DNA of 37,549 bases from positions 1 to 37,549 of the forward strand of contig JAUSOD010000061.1 in the NCBI GenBank assembly GCA_030656215.1. The letters run 5' to 3'. Shown one piece after another: positions 1-13,398 of this stretch. The first letter of the stretch is position 1, and each line of letters opens with the position of its first letter. Under the pieces are notes generated by a model, which was not told where the DNA came from, did not search any database, and was given only the letters and a program-made list of their open reading frames with translations. A program made the position numbers and the translations under genes. The stretch is from Azoarcus sp. (lineage in GTDB: Bacteria > Pseudomonadota > Gammaproteobacteria > Burkholderiales > Rhodocyclaceae).

Positions 1-1310
1 CGATACAGCATCGAGGCGACGGCATCCACCCGCAGGCCGTCGATGCCATAGCGTTCGATCCAGTAGAGCGCATTGCCGACCAGGTAATTGCGCACCTCGC
101 TGCGGCCGTAGTTGTAGATCAGCGTGTTCCAGTCCTGATGGAAGCCCTCGCGCGGGTCGGCATGCTCGTACAGATGGGTGCCGTCGAAATCGGCGAGTCC
201 GTGATCGTCGGTCGGAAAGTGGGCAGGCACCCAGTCGAGAATCACGCCGAGGCCGGCCGCATGAGCGGCGGTGGTGAAGGCGCGAAAATCCTCCGGGGTG
301 CCAAAACGCGAGGTCGGGGCGTACAGCCCGGTGGGCTGGTAGCCCCACGAGCCGTCGAAGGGGTGTTCGTGCACCGGCATCAGCTCGATATGGGTGAAGC
401 CCTGGGCGACGACATAGGGGATCAGCCGCTCGGCGAGTTCGCGGTAGCTCAGCCACTCGCCACGCTCGTTGCGCTGCCACGACGCCAGGTGGACTTCGTA
501 GATGCTGATCGCTGCGTCGAGCGTATTGGCCTGCCTGCGCTCCTCGTCAATGGCGACGCCGGGTAGCAGGCGCTGCACCACCGAGGCCGTCTGCGGGCGC
601 ATCTCGGCGCGAAAGGCAAAAGGGTCGGCCTTGATCCGAAGCACCTTGTCCGCACCCACTACTTCAAATTTGTACAGATCGCCTGCGCCAACCTGGGGGA
701 GGAAGATCTCCCATACCCCGCATTCGTGCCGTAGCCGCATCATGTGGCGGCGGCCGTCCCAGCTGTTGAAACTGCCCACCACCGACACCCGGCGCGCGGC
801 CGGCGCCCACACTGCAAAGCGTGTGCCGGCAACGCCGTCGACCACCACCGGATGCGCGCCCAGCCATTCGTAAGGCCGGTGATGAGTGCCCTCGGCCAGC
901 AGCCAGACATCGAGGTCGCCGATCCCGGGACCGAAGCGATAGGGGTCTTCCAGTTCGGTGGTGTCGCCGGGGCTAGCGTCGGCGCCGCCCCACTGCACCC
1001 GCAGGCGGTAGGCGAAGGGGTTGCAGCGGCGCGGCATCACTGCGGTGAACAGCGAACTGCCGTCCTGAGGGGCGAGCGCGGCGATACGTCGCCGGCGAAC
1101 ATCGAGGACCTCCACCTTCAGCGCACCGGGCAGCAGCGCACGTACAACGATGGCCTTGCCGGCGCGGTGCATGCCGAGTACTTCGAACGGGTTGCCATGC
1201 ACGGCGCCGGTCAGCGCGGCCAGCGTTGCGGCGTCGACCCGGCTGTCGTCGTTCGCCGCCAGCGGTATCGATTGCCCGATGCGCTCCTCGAGCTTGCTGC
1301 TCATGTCCAT
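1..1310 (-). CDS. glgB: 1,4-alpha-glucan (glycogen) branching enzyme, C-terminal part outside window
   Basis: GlgB cuts alpha-1,4 glucan chains and re-attaches the segment through an alpha-1,6 bond during cytoplasmic glycogen synthesis. About 436 codons are in the window. The N-terminal carbohydrate-binding modules are present (motifs such as [11 protein letters not shown] and [24 protein letters not shown]). The GH13 barrel follows with [28 protein letters not shown] and, close to the left edge, [16 protein letters not shown], which holds the nucleophile Asp. The frame is open to base 1, so roughly the last third of a normal-length protein is missing only because the window ends. Two in-frame ATGs (1310 and 1304) are possible. 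A purine stretch (AAGGACAGGA) precedes both, and its spacing suits 1304 slightly better. It is the last gene seen of the minus-strand block, 88 bases after gpmA. Confidence 0.93.
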   Translation of the reverse strand, partial: MDMSSKLEERIGQSIPLAANDDSRVDAATLAALTGAVHGNPFEVLGMHRAGKAIVVRALLPGALKVEVLDVRRRRIAALAPQDGSSLFTAVMPRRCNPFAYRLRVQWGGADASPGDTTELEDPYRFGPGIGDLDVWLLAEGTHHRPYEWLGAHPVVVDGVAGTRFAVWAPAARRVSVVGSFNSWDGRRHMMRLRHECGVWEIFLPQVGAGDLYKFEVVGADKVLRIKADPFAFRAEMRPQTASVVQRLLPGVAIDEERRQANTLDAAISIYEVHLASWQRNERGEWLSYRELAERLIPYVVAQGFTHIELMPVHEHPFDGSWGYQPTGLYAPTSRFGTPEDFRAFTTAAHAAGLGVILDWVPAHFPTDDHGLADFDGTHLYEHADPREGFHQDWNTLIYNYGRSEVRNYLVGNALYWIERYGIDGLRVDAVASMLY

Positions 1311-1398
1311 GTTCCTGTCCTTGTCGCGGGCGCGGGCCGTGCGTCTGCAGTTGATCGTCGGGTGCCGTGGCCGGCGGCAAGGCTAGTCTGGTGCGGGA

Positions 1399-2085
1399 CT
1401 ACAGGTAATAGCTGCGGATCGGCTTGAGCTCGTCGGTGAGCTCGTAGATCAGCGGCGTGCCGGTCGGGATGTTGAGCTCGATGATGTCCTCATCGCTGAC
1501 CTGGTCCAGATGCTTGATCAGCGCCCGCAGCGAGTTGCCGTGGGCGGCGACGACGACGCGCTCGCCGCTGGCTACCGCCGGCGCGATCACCTGCTCCCAG
1601 TGCGGGATCAGTCGGTCGACGGTGTCCTTCAGGCATTCGGTGAGCGGCAGCGCTGCGCCCGACAGCGCGGCATAGCGGCGGTCGAACGAGGGGTGGCGCT
1701 CGTCGTCCGCGGCGAGCGCCGGCGGCGGCACGTCGTAGCTGCGGCGCCACAGTTTGACCTGATCGTCGCCGAACTCGGCAGCAGTCTCGGCCTTGTTCAG
1801 GCCTTGCAGCGCGCCGTAGTGGCGCTCGTTCAGACGCCAGCTCGGGTGGACCGGAATCCACGGCTGCTCCATCTGCTCGAGCACCAGCCACAGGGTGTGG
1901 ATGGCGCGTTTGAGTACCGAGGTGTGGGCGACGTCGAACACGAAGCCGGCGTCCTTCAGGCGCTTGCCGGCGGCGCTGGCCTCGGCGCGGCCCTGGTCGG
2001 ACAGGGCCACGTCGGTCCAGCCGGTGAAGCGGTTCTCCTTGTTCCACACGCTTTCGCCGTGGCGTAGCAGCACGAGCTGTTTCAT
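1399..2085 (-). CDS. gpmA: 2,3-bisphosphoglycerate-dependent phosphoglycerate mutase
   Basis: This enzyme interconverts 3-phosphoglycerate and 2-phosphoglycerate in lower glycolysis. The 228-residue product starts [20 protein letters not shown]; the RHGES motif carries the phosphohistidine (His9). [11 protein letters not shown] supplies the conserved acid and substrate contacts, and [16 protein letters not shown] the second catalytic His. This is the usual length for the cofactor-dependent type. The open frame continues far upstream into ndh, but the start is set at 2085 because AAGGAACGAAG lies just before that ATG and homology begins there. Only 17 bases separate it from ndh, so the two are probably co-transcribed. 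It acts between GapN (which makes 3PG) and enolase, both encoded upstream in the same block. Confidence 0.95.
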   Translation of the reverse strand: MKQLVLLRHGESVWNKENRFTGWTDVALSDQGRAEASAAGKRLKDAGFVFDVAHTSVLKRAIHTLWLVLEQMEQPWIPVHPSWRLNERHYGALQGLNKAETAAEFGDDQVKLWRRSYDVPPPALAADDERHPSFDRRYAALSGAALPLTECLKDTVDRLIPHWEQVIAPAVASGERVVVAAHGNSLRALIKHLDQVSDEDIIELNIPTGTPLIYELTDELKPIRSYYL

Positions 2086-2102
2086 CTTCGTTCCTTGGTC
2101 TG

Positions 2103-3428
2103 TCAGTGAAGTTTTACGTGGGGGTCGGTATGCCGCCGCATCCAGCCGGTGACCGTGTCGAGCGCGGTCTTCCGGAAGCCGTTGAGGGCGATCAGGTGGC
2201 TGCGATAAAGCAACCAGTACATGAAACTTGCCACCATGCCCTCGATGCGGATGCCCTTGCCGCGCACGAAACCCATCAGGTTGCCCAGGGTGTCGTGGTG
2301 GCCGATCGAGACCAGCGAGCCGTAGTCCTTGTAGCGGAAAGCGGGCGGCGACTCGCCGCGCACCCGCGCTGGCAGCGCACGGGCCAGGTAGCTGGCCTGC
2401 TGATGCGCGACCTGGGCGCGTGGTGGCAGGGTGGCGTCGCCGTCCTGCCAGGGCGAAGCCGCGCAGTCGCCGAAGGCGTAGATGTTGGCGTCGCGCGTGC
2501 TCTGCAGATGGGCGTTGACCGCCAGGCGGTCGATGCGGTCGGTCTCCAGCCCGTCGATGTCGCGCAGGAAGGCGGGCGCGCGGATTCCGGCAGCCCACAC
2601 CACCAGATCGGCGGGCAACACCTCGCCGGATGCGGTGTGAACCGCGGTCGGCGTCACCTCGGTGACCTTCACGCCGGTGTTTACGGTGACGCCGATGCCG
2701 GACAGGATGCCGGTCACCGCCGTCGACAGGCTCTCCGTCAGGCCGGGCAGAATGCGCGGCCCGGCTTCGATCAGCCGGATGCGGATGTGGCGATCAGGGT
2801 CGAGATTGCGCAGACCGTAGGCGGCGAGCACCCGGGTGGTGTTGTGCAGCTCGGCGGCCAGTTCGACTCCGGTCGCACCACCGCCGACGATGGCGATGTC
2901 GAGGTGGGCACCCGAGCCGGGCAGATGGTAGTTGGCGCTGAAGCACGCATTCACCAGCTTGCGGTGGAACAGGTGCGCTTCCCAGGCGGCATCGAGCTTG
3001 TAAGCATGCTCGGCAACGCCGGGGGTGCCGAAGTCGTTGCACAGCGAGCCCACCGCGATGACCAGGGTGTCATAGGCAATCCGCCGTTCGGGCAGAACCA
3101 GTTCGCCGTCGTCGCCGCGGACCTCGCCCACGATGATCTCGCGCTCCACCCGGTCGAGCTCGCGCATCGCACCCCGGCAGTACTCGAAGTGGTTCCAGCG
3201 CGCCTGATAGAGGTAGTCGATCTGCTCTTCGTGGATGTTCAGGCTGCCCGCGGCGACTGCGTGCAGCAGTGGTTTCCACATATGGGTGCGGGTGCGGTCC
3301 ACCAGCACGACCTTGACGGTGCCGCGTCGCCCGTGGCGCCGGCCCAGCCGGGTGGCGAGTTCCAGTCCGCCCGCTCCGCCGCCCACAATGACGATGCGGT
3401 GCGGGTTTGCGCTGTGGGCTCGGGTCAT
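2103..3428 (-). CDS. ndh: type II NADH:quinone oxidoreductase (NDH-2)
   Basis: This is a single-subunit FAD enzyme on the inner face of the membrane that passes electrons from NADH to quinone without pumping protons. The 441-residue protein has an N-terminal FAD Rossmann motif ([18 protein letters not shown], about residues 12-29). A second dinucleotide fold for NADH ([18 protein letters not shown]) lies near residue 180, and the FAD-site motif NIYAFGDCA is present. The C-terminal stretch [17 protein letters not shown] looks like the amphipathic membrane anchor of NDH-2. Its place between eno and gpmA suggests a role in clearing NADH made during sugar oxidation. A strong terminator-like hairpin (3525-3576) lies between eno and this gene, so it may have its own promoter, though I could not identify one confidently. 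Confidence 0.9.
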   Translation of the reverse strand: MTRAHSANPHRIVIVGGGAGGLELATRLGRRHGRRGTVKVVLVDRTRTHMWKPLLHAVAAGSLNIHEEQIDYLYQARWNHFEYCRGAMRELDRVEREIIVGEVRGDDGELVLPERRIAYDTLVIAVGSLCNDFGTPGVAEHAYKLDAAWEAHLFHRKLVNACFSANYHLPGSGAHLDIAIVGGGATGVELAAELHNTTRVLAAYGLRNLDPDRHIRIRLIEAGPRILPGLTESLSTAVTGILSGIGVTVNTGVKVTEVTPTAVHTASGEVLPADLVVWAAGIRAPAFLRDIDGLETDRIDRLAVNAHLQSTRDANIYAFGDCAASPWQDGDATLPPRAQVAHQQASYLARALPARVRGESPPAFRYKDYGSLVSIGHHDTLGNLMGFVRGKGIRIEGMVASFMYWLLYRSHLIALNGFRKTALDTVTGWMRRHTDPHVKLH

Positions 3429-3524
3429 TGCATGTCTCTCCGTACTTCGCCTGTTTTCGTTATGGTGTCCGGGCTGCGCGCCGGGTGGTCCGGACGGAGC
3501 CGCTGGACAGCTCAGGTCCGGCGC

Positions 3525-3576
3525 AAAAAAGGTCCGGCACCACCGCCGAGGGAGGGAGCGTTGATGTGGTGCCGGA
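3525..3576 (-). terminator. Rho-independent terminator after eno
   Basis: Read on the minus strand, an 11-bp perfect stem (TCCGGCACCAC with GTGGTGCCGGA, arms at 3566-3576 and 3533-3543) is followed by CC and six T (A tract at 3525-3530 on plus). The loop is long (22 bases), but the stem and T-run are convincing. It lies 26 bases after the eno stop and would separate the zwf-to-eno transcripts from ndh-gpmA-glgB. Confidence 0.68.
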
Positions 3577-3601
3577 TCAGGGCAAGCGTATCGGTGGCGC
3601 C

Positions 3602-6648
<3,047 letters not shown>

Positions 6649-6709
6649 GATTGGGGTTTCCTTGCGTGGGGTTCGGTTGTTTTTTGTAGTGTCTGGGGTG
6701 GGCGGCGGG

Positions 6710-8143
6710 TCAGGCCGCAAGGGCTGCGGTCGTCGGCCAGGCCAGGCGCAGCAGGTTGGTGGAGCCGGGCGTACCGAAGGGCACGCCGGCGGTGACGATC
6801 ACCGCCTCGCCGTCGCGTAGCAGCTGATCGCGGCGGCAACTGGCCACGGCGGCGTCGACCATCTCCTCGACCGTGCCGGTGGCGGTCGAGACTCGTGCTC
6901 GGATGCCCCAGGCCAGCGTCAGCCGGCCGGCGACGCGCGCCGACGGCGTCAGGCACACGATGCGGGACTGCGGGCGCTGGTGCGCGATGCGCAGCGCAGT
7001 GGCGCCCGAGGCGGTGAAGGCCACGGTGGCGCACACCGGCATCATCGCGGTGATGCTGCGGATCGCGGTGCCGATGGCGTCGGTGCCGCCCGCCTGCATG
7101 TTGGCCGCCACCGTCTCGACGTACTGCCGATGCAGCGGGTCGGCTTCGGTGCGGCAGATGATGCGCGACATCATTTCGACCGCTTCCAGCGGGTACTGAC
7201 CGGAAGCCGATTCCGCCGACAGCATCACCGCATCGGCACCGTCGAACACCGCGGTGGCCACGTCGGACGCCTCGGCGCGTGTCGGGGCCGGCGCCGACAC
7301 CATCGATTCGAGCATCTGCGTCGCCACCACCACCGGCTTGCCGGCGGCGCGCGCCAGGCGCACCAGCTTCTTCTGCAGGCCGGGCACTTCCTCGGCGGGC
7401 ATCTCCACGCCGAGGTCACCGCGGGCGACCATGATCCCGTCGGCGAGCGCGAGGATGCCCTCAATGTCGGTGATCGCCGACGGCTTCTCGATCTTGGCCA
7501 TCAGCGCCGCGCGCCCGGCGATCAGTTCCTGCGCCTGGGCGACGTCGGAGGCGCGCTGGACGAAGGACAGGGCCACCCAGTCGACGCCCAGCGACAGTGC
7601 GAACTCGAGGTCGATCAGGTCCTTCTTTGTCAGCGGCGACAGGTCCAGCGTGGCCGAGGGCACATTGACGCCCTTGCGGTTGGACAGGGTGCTGTCGTTG
7701 AGTGCCACCAGTTCGAGCGCATCGGCATGGGCGACCGTCACCTGCAGGCGAACCCGGCCGTCGTCGAGCAGCAGTTCGTCGCCTGCCTTCGAGGCGGCGA
7801 TGATCTCGGGGTGGGGCAGGCACACGCGGGTCTGATTGCCCGGTGCGGGATCTGCGTCGAAGCGGATCGTGTCGCCGCGCCTGAGCGTCACCGCACCGTC
7901 GGCGAAGGTGCCGATGCGCAGCTTGGGGCCCTGCAGGTCGGCGAGGATGCCGATCGGGCGCCCGGTCTCGGCCGCGATCTCGCGGATCTGCGCCGCGCGG
8001 GCGGCGTGGTCCTCATGGCTGCCGTGGCTGAAGTTCAGGCGAAACACGTCGGCTCCGGCCAGGTGCAGCGCGCGGATGGTAGCGGTGTCCGAACTGGCGG
8101 GACCGAGGGTGGCGACGATCTTGGTATTGCGCGAGGTATTCAC
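6710..8143 (-). CDS. pyk: pyruvate kinase
   Basis: Pyruvate kinase transfers phosphate from phosphoenolpyruvate to ADP. The 477-residue product begins TKIVATLGPASSDTATIR and has the active-site segment FRLNFSHGSHEDH. MAKIEKPSAI carries the catalytic Lys, IMVARGDLGVEMP the metal ligands, and VVATQMLESM and DAVMLSAESASGQYP follow. The C-terminal regulatory domain is present to the end. A GTG at 8143 is chosen as start: AGGAG lies five bases upstream and homology begins at the next residues. The upstream ATG at 8206 would add 21 unlikely residues and has no ribosome site. It probably belongs to the zwf-pgl-glk-pgi transcript, 82 bases after pgi. In the GapN route it is the only substrate-level ATP-forming step. 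Confidence 0.95.
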   Translation of the reverse strand: MNTSRNTKIVATLGPASSDTATIRALHLAGADVFRLNFSHGSHEDHAARAAQIREIAAETGRPIGILADLQGPKLRIGTFADGAVTLRRGDTIRFDADPAPGNQTRVCLPHPEIIAASKAGDELLLDDGRVRLQVTVAHADALELVALNDSTLSNRKGVNVPSATLDLSPLTKKDLIDLEFALSLGVDWVALSFVQRASDVAQAQELIAGRAALMAKIEKPSAITDIEGILALADGIMVARGDLGVEMPAEEVPGLQKKLVRLARAAGKPVVVATQMLESMVSAPAPTRAEASDVATAVFDGADAVMLSAESASGQYPLEAVEMMSRIICRTEADPLHRQYVETVAANMQAGGTDAIGTAIRSITAMMPVCATVAFTASGATALRIAHQRPQSRIVCLTPSARVAGRLTLAWGIRARVSTATGTVEEMVDAAVASCRRDQLLRDGEAVIVTAGVPFGTPGSTNLLRLAWPTTAALAA

Positions 8144-8225
8144 TGCATCTCCTGTGGGGCCGGGGGCCGTATCCTTGTTGTGTGAGTCGGTGCCGAAAAG
8201 GGGCACTGGTCGGCCGCTCGGTGGG

Positions 8226-9893
<1,668 letters not shown>

Positions 9894-9916
9894 GATCGAA
9901 GGATCCTTTGCGGGAC

Positions 9917-10987
9917 TCAGTCCTGAATGGGGGTGCTGGCGGTAAGCACGGCATCGGGGGCCGCGGTCGCGGGGCTCCACGAGCGGGCGTCGCAGCCCAT
10001 GGTCAGCGGCGTCTCCAGCGCGCGGGCGGCACCGAGCAGGGCCGGGTAGGGCGCGTTGATGACGTAGGTCGGGACATCGGCCAGATAGGCGGCGAATCGT
10101 CCCTTGGCCTCGAAGCGCCGGCGGAAGTCGGAAGCGGCGAAAAAAGCACCGAATCGGGGCACGATGCCGCCGCCGATATACACCCCGCCGCGGGCGCCGA
10201 GGGTCAGCGCGAGATCGCCCGCCACGGTGCCGAGCATCGCGCAGAAGGTATGCAGGGTCTCGATGCAGATCGCGCAGCTGGCGGCGAGCCCGCGGGCGCT
10301 GATCTCGGCACTGCTGAGTTTAGCCGCCGGTTCGCCCGCCAGTGTGCGGATCGCATCGTGCAGTGCAACCAGGCCGGGGCCCGACAGCACGCGCTCGGCC
10401 GACACGTGTCCATAGCGTTCGGCAAGGAGGGCGATGATCCGCGCCTCGCGTGCGTCGGCCGCGGGCAGGGTGACGTGACCGCCTTCGCCGGCAAGCGGCA
10501 CGTGGTCGGCGCCGCACGGTACCAGACCGGAGATGCCCAGTCCGGTGCCGGCCCCTACCAGGCCGATCGCATGGCCCGGGAGCGCACTGCCACCACCGAC
10601 CTGCGTGCGTTCGTGTGGCTGCAGTTGCTGCAGCGACAGGGCGAGCGCGGTGAAGTCGTTGATCACGAGCAGCCGTTCCAGGCCGAGGCTGGCGCGCAGC
10701 GTCTCGACCGAGAATGCCCAGTGGTGATTGGTCATCGACACATGGTCGCCGGTGATCGGGGTGGCGATGCCGAACGCGGCAAGCGGCGGCACCGCAAGCC
10801 CTTCGAGCGCGAGGTAGTCGCAGATGGCCTCTTGCGGACCGTCGTAGTCGGCGCAGGGCAGGGTGCGGACATGGGTCGGCTGGGCACCGGGTGCGGCCAC
10901 GATCGCGAAGCGGGCATTGGTGCCGCCGATGTCGCCGACCAGGCGCGGATAGTGTTCAGCGCGTCGTTCAGAGTGTCCAGAAGACAT
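9917..10987 (-). CDS. glk: glucokinase (intact, stand-alone)
   Basis: This enzyme phosphorylates free glucose with ATP to glucose-6-phosphate in the cytoplasm, and belongs to the bacterial Glk family. The 356-residue protein keeps every canonical motif: [10 protein letters not shown] (phosphate 1), [10 protein letters not shown] with the catalytic Asp, [26 protein letters not shown] and [10 protein letters not shown] (phosphate 2). It is slightly longer than the E. coli enzyme (about 321 residues). The ATG at 10987 lies inside pgl (20-base overlap), which indicates translational coupling. The order zwf-pgl-glk-pgi fits glucose released from alpha-glucosides by the hydrolases of this window. 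It is the functional counterpart to the degenerate kinase domain fused to HexR at 15968-17887. Confidence 0.93.
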   Translation of the reverse strand: MSSGHSERRAEHYPRLVGDIGGTNARFAIVAAPGAQPTHVRTLPCADYDGPQEAICDYLALEGLAVPPLAAFGIATPITGDHVSMTNHHWAFSVETLRASLGLERLLVINDFTALALSLQQLQPHERTQVGGGSALPGHAIGLVGAGTGLGISGLVPCGADHVPLAGEGGHVTLPAADAREARIIALLAERYGHVSAERVLSGPGLVALHDAIRTLAGEPAAKLSSAEISARGLAASCAICIETLHTFCAMLGTVAGDLALTLGARGGVYIGGGIVPRFGAFFAASDFRRRFEAKGRFAAYLADVPTYVINAPYPALLGAARALETPLTMGCDARSWSPATAAPDAVLTASTPIQD

Positions 10988-11663
10988 GGCAGGGCACCTG
11001 ATCCTGTTGAATGATGGTACGAACCGGAAAGGTTTCGACCGCTCCGGGTTTGAGGGCTTCGCACAGCACCGACCATTTGCCGGCGCCGGTGAAGTGCAGC
11101 GCGATCAGCCGGCTGTCGAGAAGGGCGGCCGGCGTCAGCGACAGGCGGTCGTGGGGCGCCTTGGCCGGCCGGATACCGATGCAGTCGGCGCAGGTGGCGC
11201 TCGATGGCGGCGGCAGCGTGTCGGCGGCGGGGAACAGCGAGGCCGTATGGCCGTCCTCGCCCATGCCCAGCACCACCACGTCGAAGGGACGCGGCAGCTC
11301 GGCGAGCGCGGCGCGGGCCGCATCGAGACCGGCCCACGGATCGGCGGCGCCGTTGTACAGGGGGATGAAACGCGCGGCGGCGGCCTTGTCCTGCAGCAAT
11401 ACGCTGCGGACGGTGCGCTCGTTGCTGTCCGCGTGATCGGGTGGTACCCAGCGATCGTCGGCCAGCGTGATGCAGACCCGATCCCATGCCAGGTCGGTGG
11501 CGGCGAGGCGGGCGAACAGGCCGCGCGGGGTACGCCCTCCGGATAGCACCAGGCTGGCGCTGCCACGCCGGGCGATGCCCTCGCGCAATTTTTCGACCAC
11601 CATCCCGGCCAGTGCGTCGTCCAGCGCGGAGGGGTCGGCGTAGCGCTTCAGTTCGAGTGCCAT
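10968..11663 (-). CDS. pgl: 6-phosphogluconolactonase
   Basis: This enzyme hydrolyses 6-phosphoglucono-delta-lactone, the product of Zwf, to 6-phosphogluconate. The 231-residue protein has SLVLSGGRTPRGLF near the N-terminus, ITLADDRWVPPDHADSNER, VVLGMGEDGHTASLFP and LHFTGAGKW, the normal motif order of the DevB/SOL family. Its ATG at 11663 overlaps the zwf stop codon by one base (TAATG), and its end overlaps glk by 20 bases, so zwf, pgl and glk form one tightly coupled operon. Confidence 0.95.
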   Translation of the reverse strand: MALELKRYADPSALDDALAGMVVEKLREGIARRGSASLVLSGGRTPRGLFARLAATDLAWDRVCITLADDRWVPPDHADSNERTVRSVLLQDKAAAARFIPLYNGAADPWAGLDAARAALAELPRPFDVVVLGMGEDGHTASLFPAADTLPPPSSATCADCIGIRPAKAPHDRLSLTPAALLDSRLIALHFTGAGKWSVLCEALKPGAVETFPVRTIIQQDQVPCHVFWTL

Positions 11664-13123
11664 TACAGCTCCTCGTGCCAGTGGAAGCCCTCGCGGCCCG
11701 GCAGTGCGGTCGATGCGGCCGGTCCCCAGGTGCCAGCGGTGTAGGTCTTGGGCGGATCACTCGACTCGTTCCAGCTCGACATGATCGGCTCGACCCACTT
11801 CCACGCTGCCTCCTGTTCGTCGCGACGCACGAACAGGGTCAGGTTGCCGCGCATCACGTCCATCAGCAGGCGCTCGTAGGCATCGAGACGACGGCTCTGG
11901 GAGCCCTCGGCAAAGTCGAGGTCGAGCGAGACCGGGTTGAGCACCATCTGGTCGCCCGGACGCTTGGCCTGCAAGTGCAGTTTTACGCTCTCGTCGGGCT
12001 GCATCGTGATCACCAGGCGGTTGTTCTGCAGTGCCGCCGCGCGCTTGCCGAAAATGGAGTGGGGCACGGCGCGGAAGTTGATGACGATCTCCGCCAGCCT
12101 CTCCTGCATGCGTTTGCCGGTGCGCAGATAGAAGGGCACGCCCGCCCAGCGCCAGGTGTCGATGTTGGCCTGCAGGGCGACGAAGGTTTCGGTGCGGCTG
12201 GCGGCTGCGACTCCGGGCTCTTCCAGATAGCCCGCCACCGGCTGGCCGCTGCTGGCGCCGGCACGGTACTGGCCGCGCACGGTGCGCAGCGGCACTTCGT
12301 CGGTCGCGATCGGGCGCAGCGCACGCAGGATCTTGAGCTTTTCGTCGCGAACGGCGTCGGCGTCGATCGAGGCCGGCGGCTCCATCGCGACAATGCACAG
12401 CAGCTGCAGCAGGTGGTTCTGCACCATGTCGCGCAGGGCGCCGGTCTTGTCGTAGAACTCGGCGCGCTGTTCGACGCCGATCTGCTCGGCCACCGTGATC
12501 TGCACGTCGCTGATCCATTCGCGGCGCCACAGCGGCTCGAACAGGGCATTGCCGAAACGCAGTGCGAGCAGGTTCTGCACCGACTCCTTGCCCAGGTAGT
12601 GATCGATGCGATAGATCTGCGCCTCACCGAAATAGCGTCCGACTTCGTCGTTGATCTGGCGCGAGGAGGCGAGATCGTGTCCGAGCGGTTTCTCCAGCAC
12701 CACCCGACTTTCGGGCGTGATCAGGCCTGTCTCGTGAAGGTTGCGGCAGATCGACGTGAACAGTGCGGGTGCGGTGGATAAGTAATAGACCTGGCTGCGG
12801 CGTCCGACATCGCCCAGGCATTCGGCCAGTGCGCCGAAGGTGGCGGGATCGCGGGCATCGAGCGGACGATATTGGATGCGCGCTTCGAAGGCGGGCCACT
12901 GTGCTTCGTCGAAGTCGGTCTTGAGAAAGCGCCGGCACTGCTCGAGCGCGATCCTGCGGTATTCGGCGGTGTCGATCGACTCGCGGGCAATGCCAATGAT
13001 CGACACATCGCTTGCGAGCATGGCGTGGTTGTGCAGTTGATAGAGCGCCGGGAGCAGCTTGCGCATCACCAGGTCGCCGGTGCCGCCGAAGAGCACGACA
13101 TCTTGTCCGGGTTGTTCTGACAT
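11663..13123 (-). CDS. zwf: glucose-6-phosphate 1-dehydrogenase
   Basis: Zwf oxidises glucose-6-phosphate to 6-phosphogluconolactone and is the entry step of the oxidative pentose phosphate and Entner-Doudoroff routes. The 486-residue product opens with the dinucleotide fold VVLFGGTGDLVMRKLLPALY. It has the active-site signature RIDHYLGKESVQNLLALRF (substrate Lys and catalytic His region) and the FYLRTGKRM motif. The start at 13123 (MSEQPGQD) is chosen over 13222 because GAGGT lies six bases upstream and the extra 33 residues would run through the promoter/operator. NADP versus NAD preference cannot be decided by eye. It is first in the minus-strand block and is controlled by a promoter with a HexR-like operator in its spacer (13169-13197). 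Confidence 0.96.
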   Translation of the reverse strand: MSEQPGQDVVLFGGTGDLVMRKLLPALYQLHNHAMLASDVSIIGIARESIDTAEYRRIALEQCRRFLKTDFDEAQWPAFEARIQYRPLDARDPATFGALAECLGDVGRRSQVYYLSTAPALFTSICRNLHETGLITPESRVVLEKPLGHDLASSRQINDEVGRYFGEAQIYRIDHYLGKESVQNLLALRFGNALFEPLWRREWISDVQITVAEQIGVEQRAEFYDKTGALRDMVQNHLLQLLCIVAMEPPASIDADAVRDEKLKILRALRPIATDEVPLRTVRGQYRAGASSGQPVAGYLEEPGVAAASRTETFVALQANIDTWRWAGVPFYLRTGKRMQERLAEIVINFRAVPHSIFGKRAAALQNNRLVITMQPDESVKLHLQAKRPGDQMVLNPVSLDLDFAEGSQSRRLDAYERLLMDVMRGNLTLFVRRDEQEAAWKWVEPIMSSWNESSDPPKTYTAGTWGPAASTALPGREGFHWHEEL

Positions 13124-13168
13124 CTTGACCTCGCTGGGTAAGGGTGCGCCGAAGCGCTGTTGAATCAA

Positions 13169-13197
13169 ACTATAAGTAGTAAGACTACAGAAAGCAA
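13169..13197 (-). promoter_or_regulatory. zwf promoter with HexR-like operator in the spacer
   Basis: On the minus strand, TTGCTT (-35, 13192-13197) and TATAGT (-10, 13169-13174) are exactly 17 bases apart. The 15-base operator TGTAGTCTTACTACT (13175-13189, five paired positions per arm) fills the spacer. A transcript would begin near 13162, about 38 bases before the zwf start. Binding by HexR is inferred from the motif and the linked hexR gene. Confidence 0.65.
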
Positions 13198-13269
13198 GAG
13201 GGAAATTTAACTTTTCTTGCAAGCAGTGCAGATGTCCCGGGATCTCGTGCGAGCTGTGTGGATCTATCT

Positions 13270-13296
13270 GAAATCGCCATTAATTAAGCTGATTTC
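13270..13296. repeat. inverted repeat around an AT-rich core in the zwf-edd region
   Basis: GAAATC (13270-13275) and GATTTC (13291-13296) are perfect inverted copies around a core that contains the palindrome TTAATTAA (13280-13287). It lies between the zwf and edd promoters. It could be a site for a second regulator, but no regulator can be named. Confidence 0.25.
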
Positions 13297-13339
13297 GGTA
13301 ACTGGAGAGAATTTACGGTAGGCGTGAGACAGAAAAGTT

Positions 13340-13368
13340 TTGATTTTTGAATGTAGTTAAACTACACT
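13340..13368 (+). promoter_or_regulatory. edd promoter with perfect HexR-like palindrome
   Basis: The 15-base sequence TGTAGTTAAACTACA (13352-13366) is a perfect palindrome of two 7-base arms around one base. A plausible promoter, TTGATT (13340-13345), 17 bases, TACACT (13363-13368), places the operator in the spacer and over the -10. The operator call is strong; the exact promoter boxes are weaker (four of six matches each). Confidence 0.6.
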
Positions 13369-13398
13369 ATAGCCACATCTTGATCAGTGAGTACTGCG

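Noticed and set aside
1399-2598. gpmA read as a 399-residue protein with a long N-terminal extension.
   Set aside because: The extension is the out-of-frame 3' part of ndh; gpmA has its own ribosome site and homology starts at 2085.
6649-6709. TTTTTTGTAGTG in the pyk-gapN gap as a HexR operator.
   Set aside because: Only one half-site is present and no matching second arm follows.
8190-8206. Small hairpin GTGCC/GGCAC between pgi and pyk as a terminator.
   Set aside because: Only five pairs, with its T stretch in the loop instead of after the stem.
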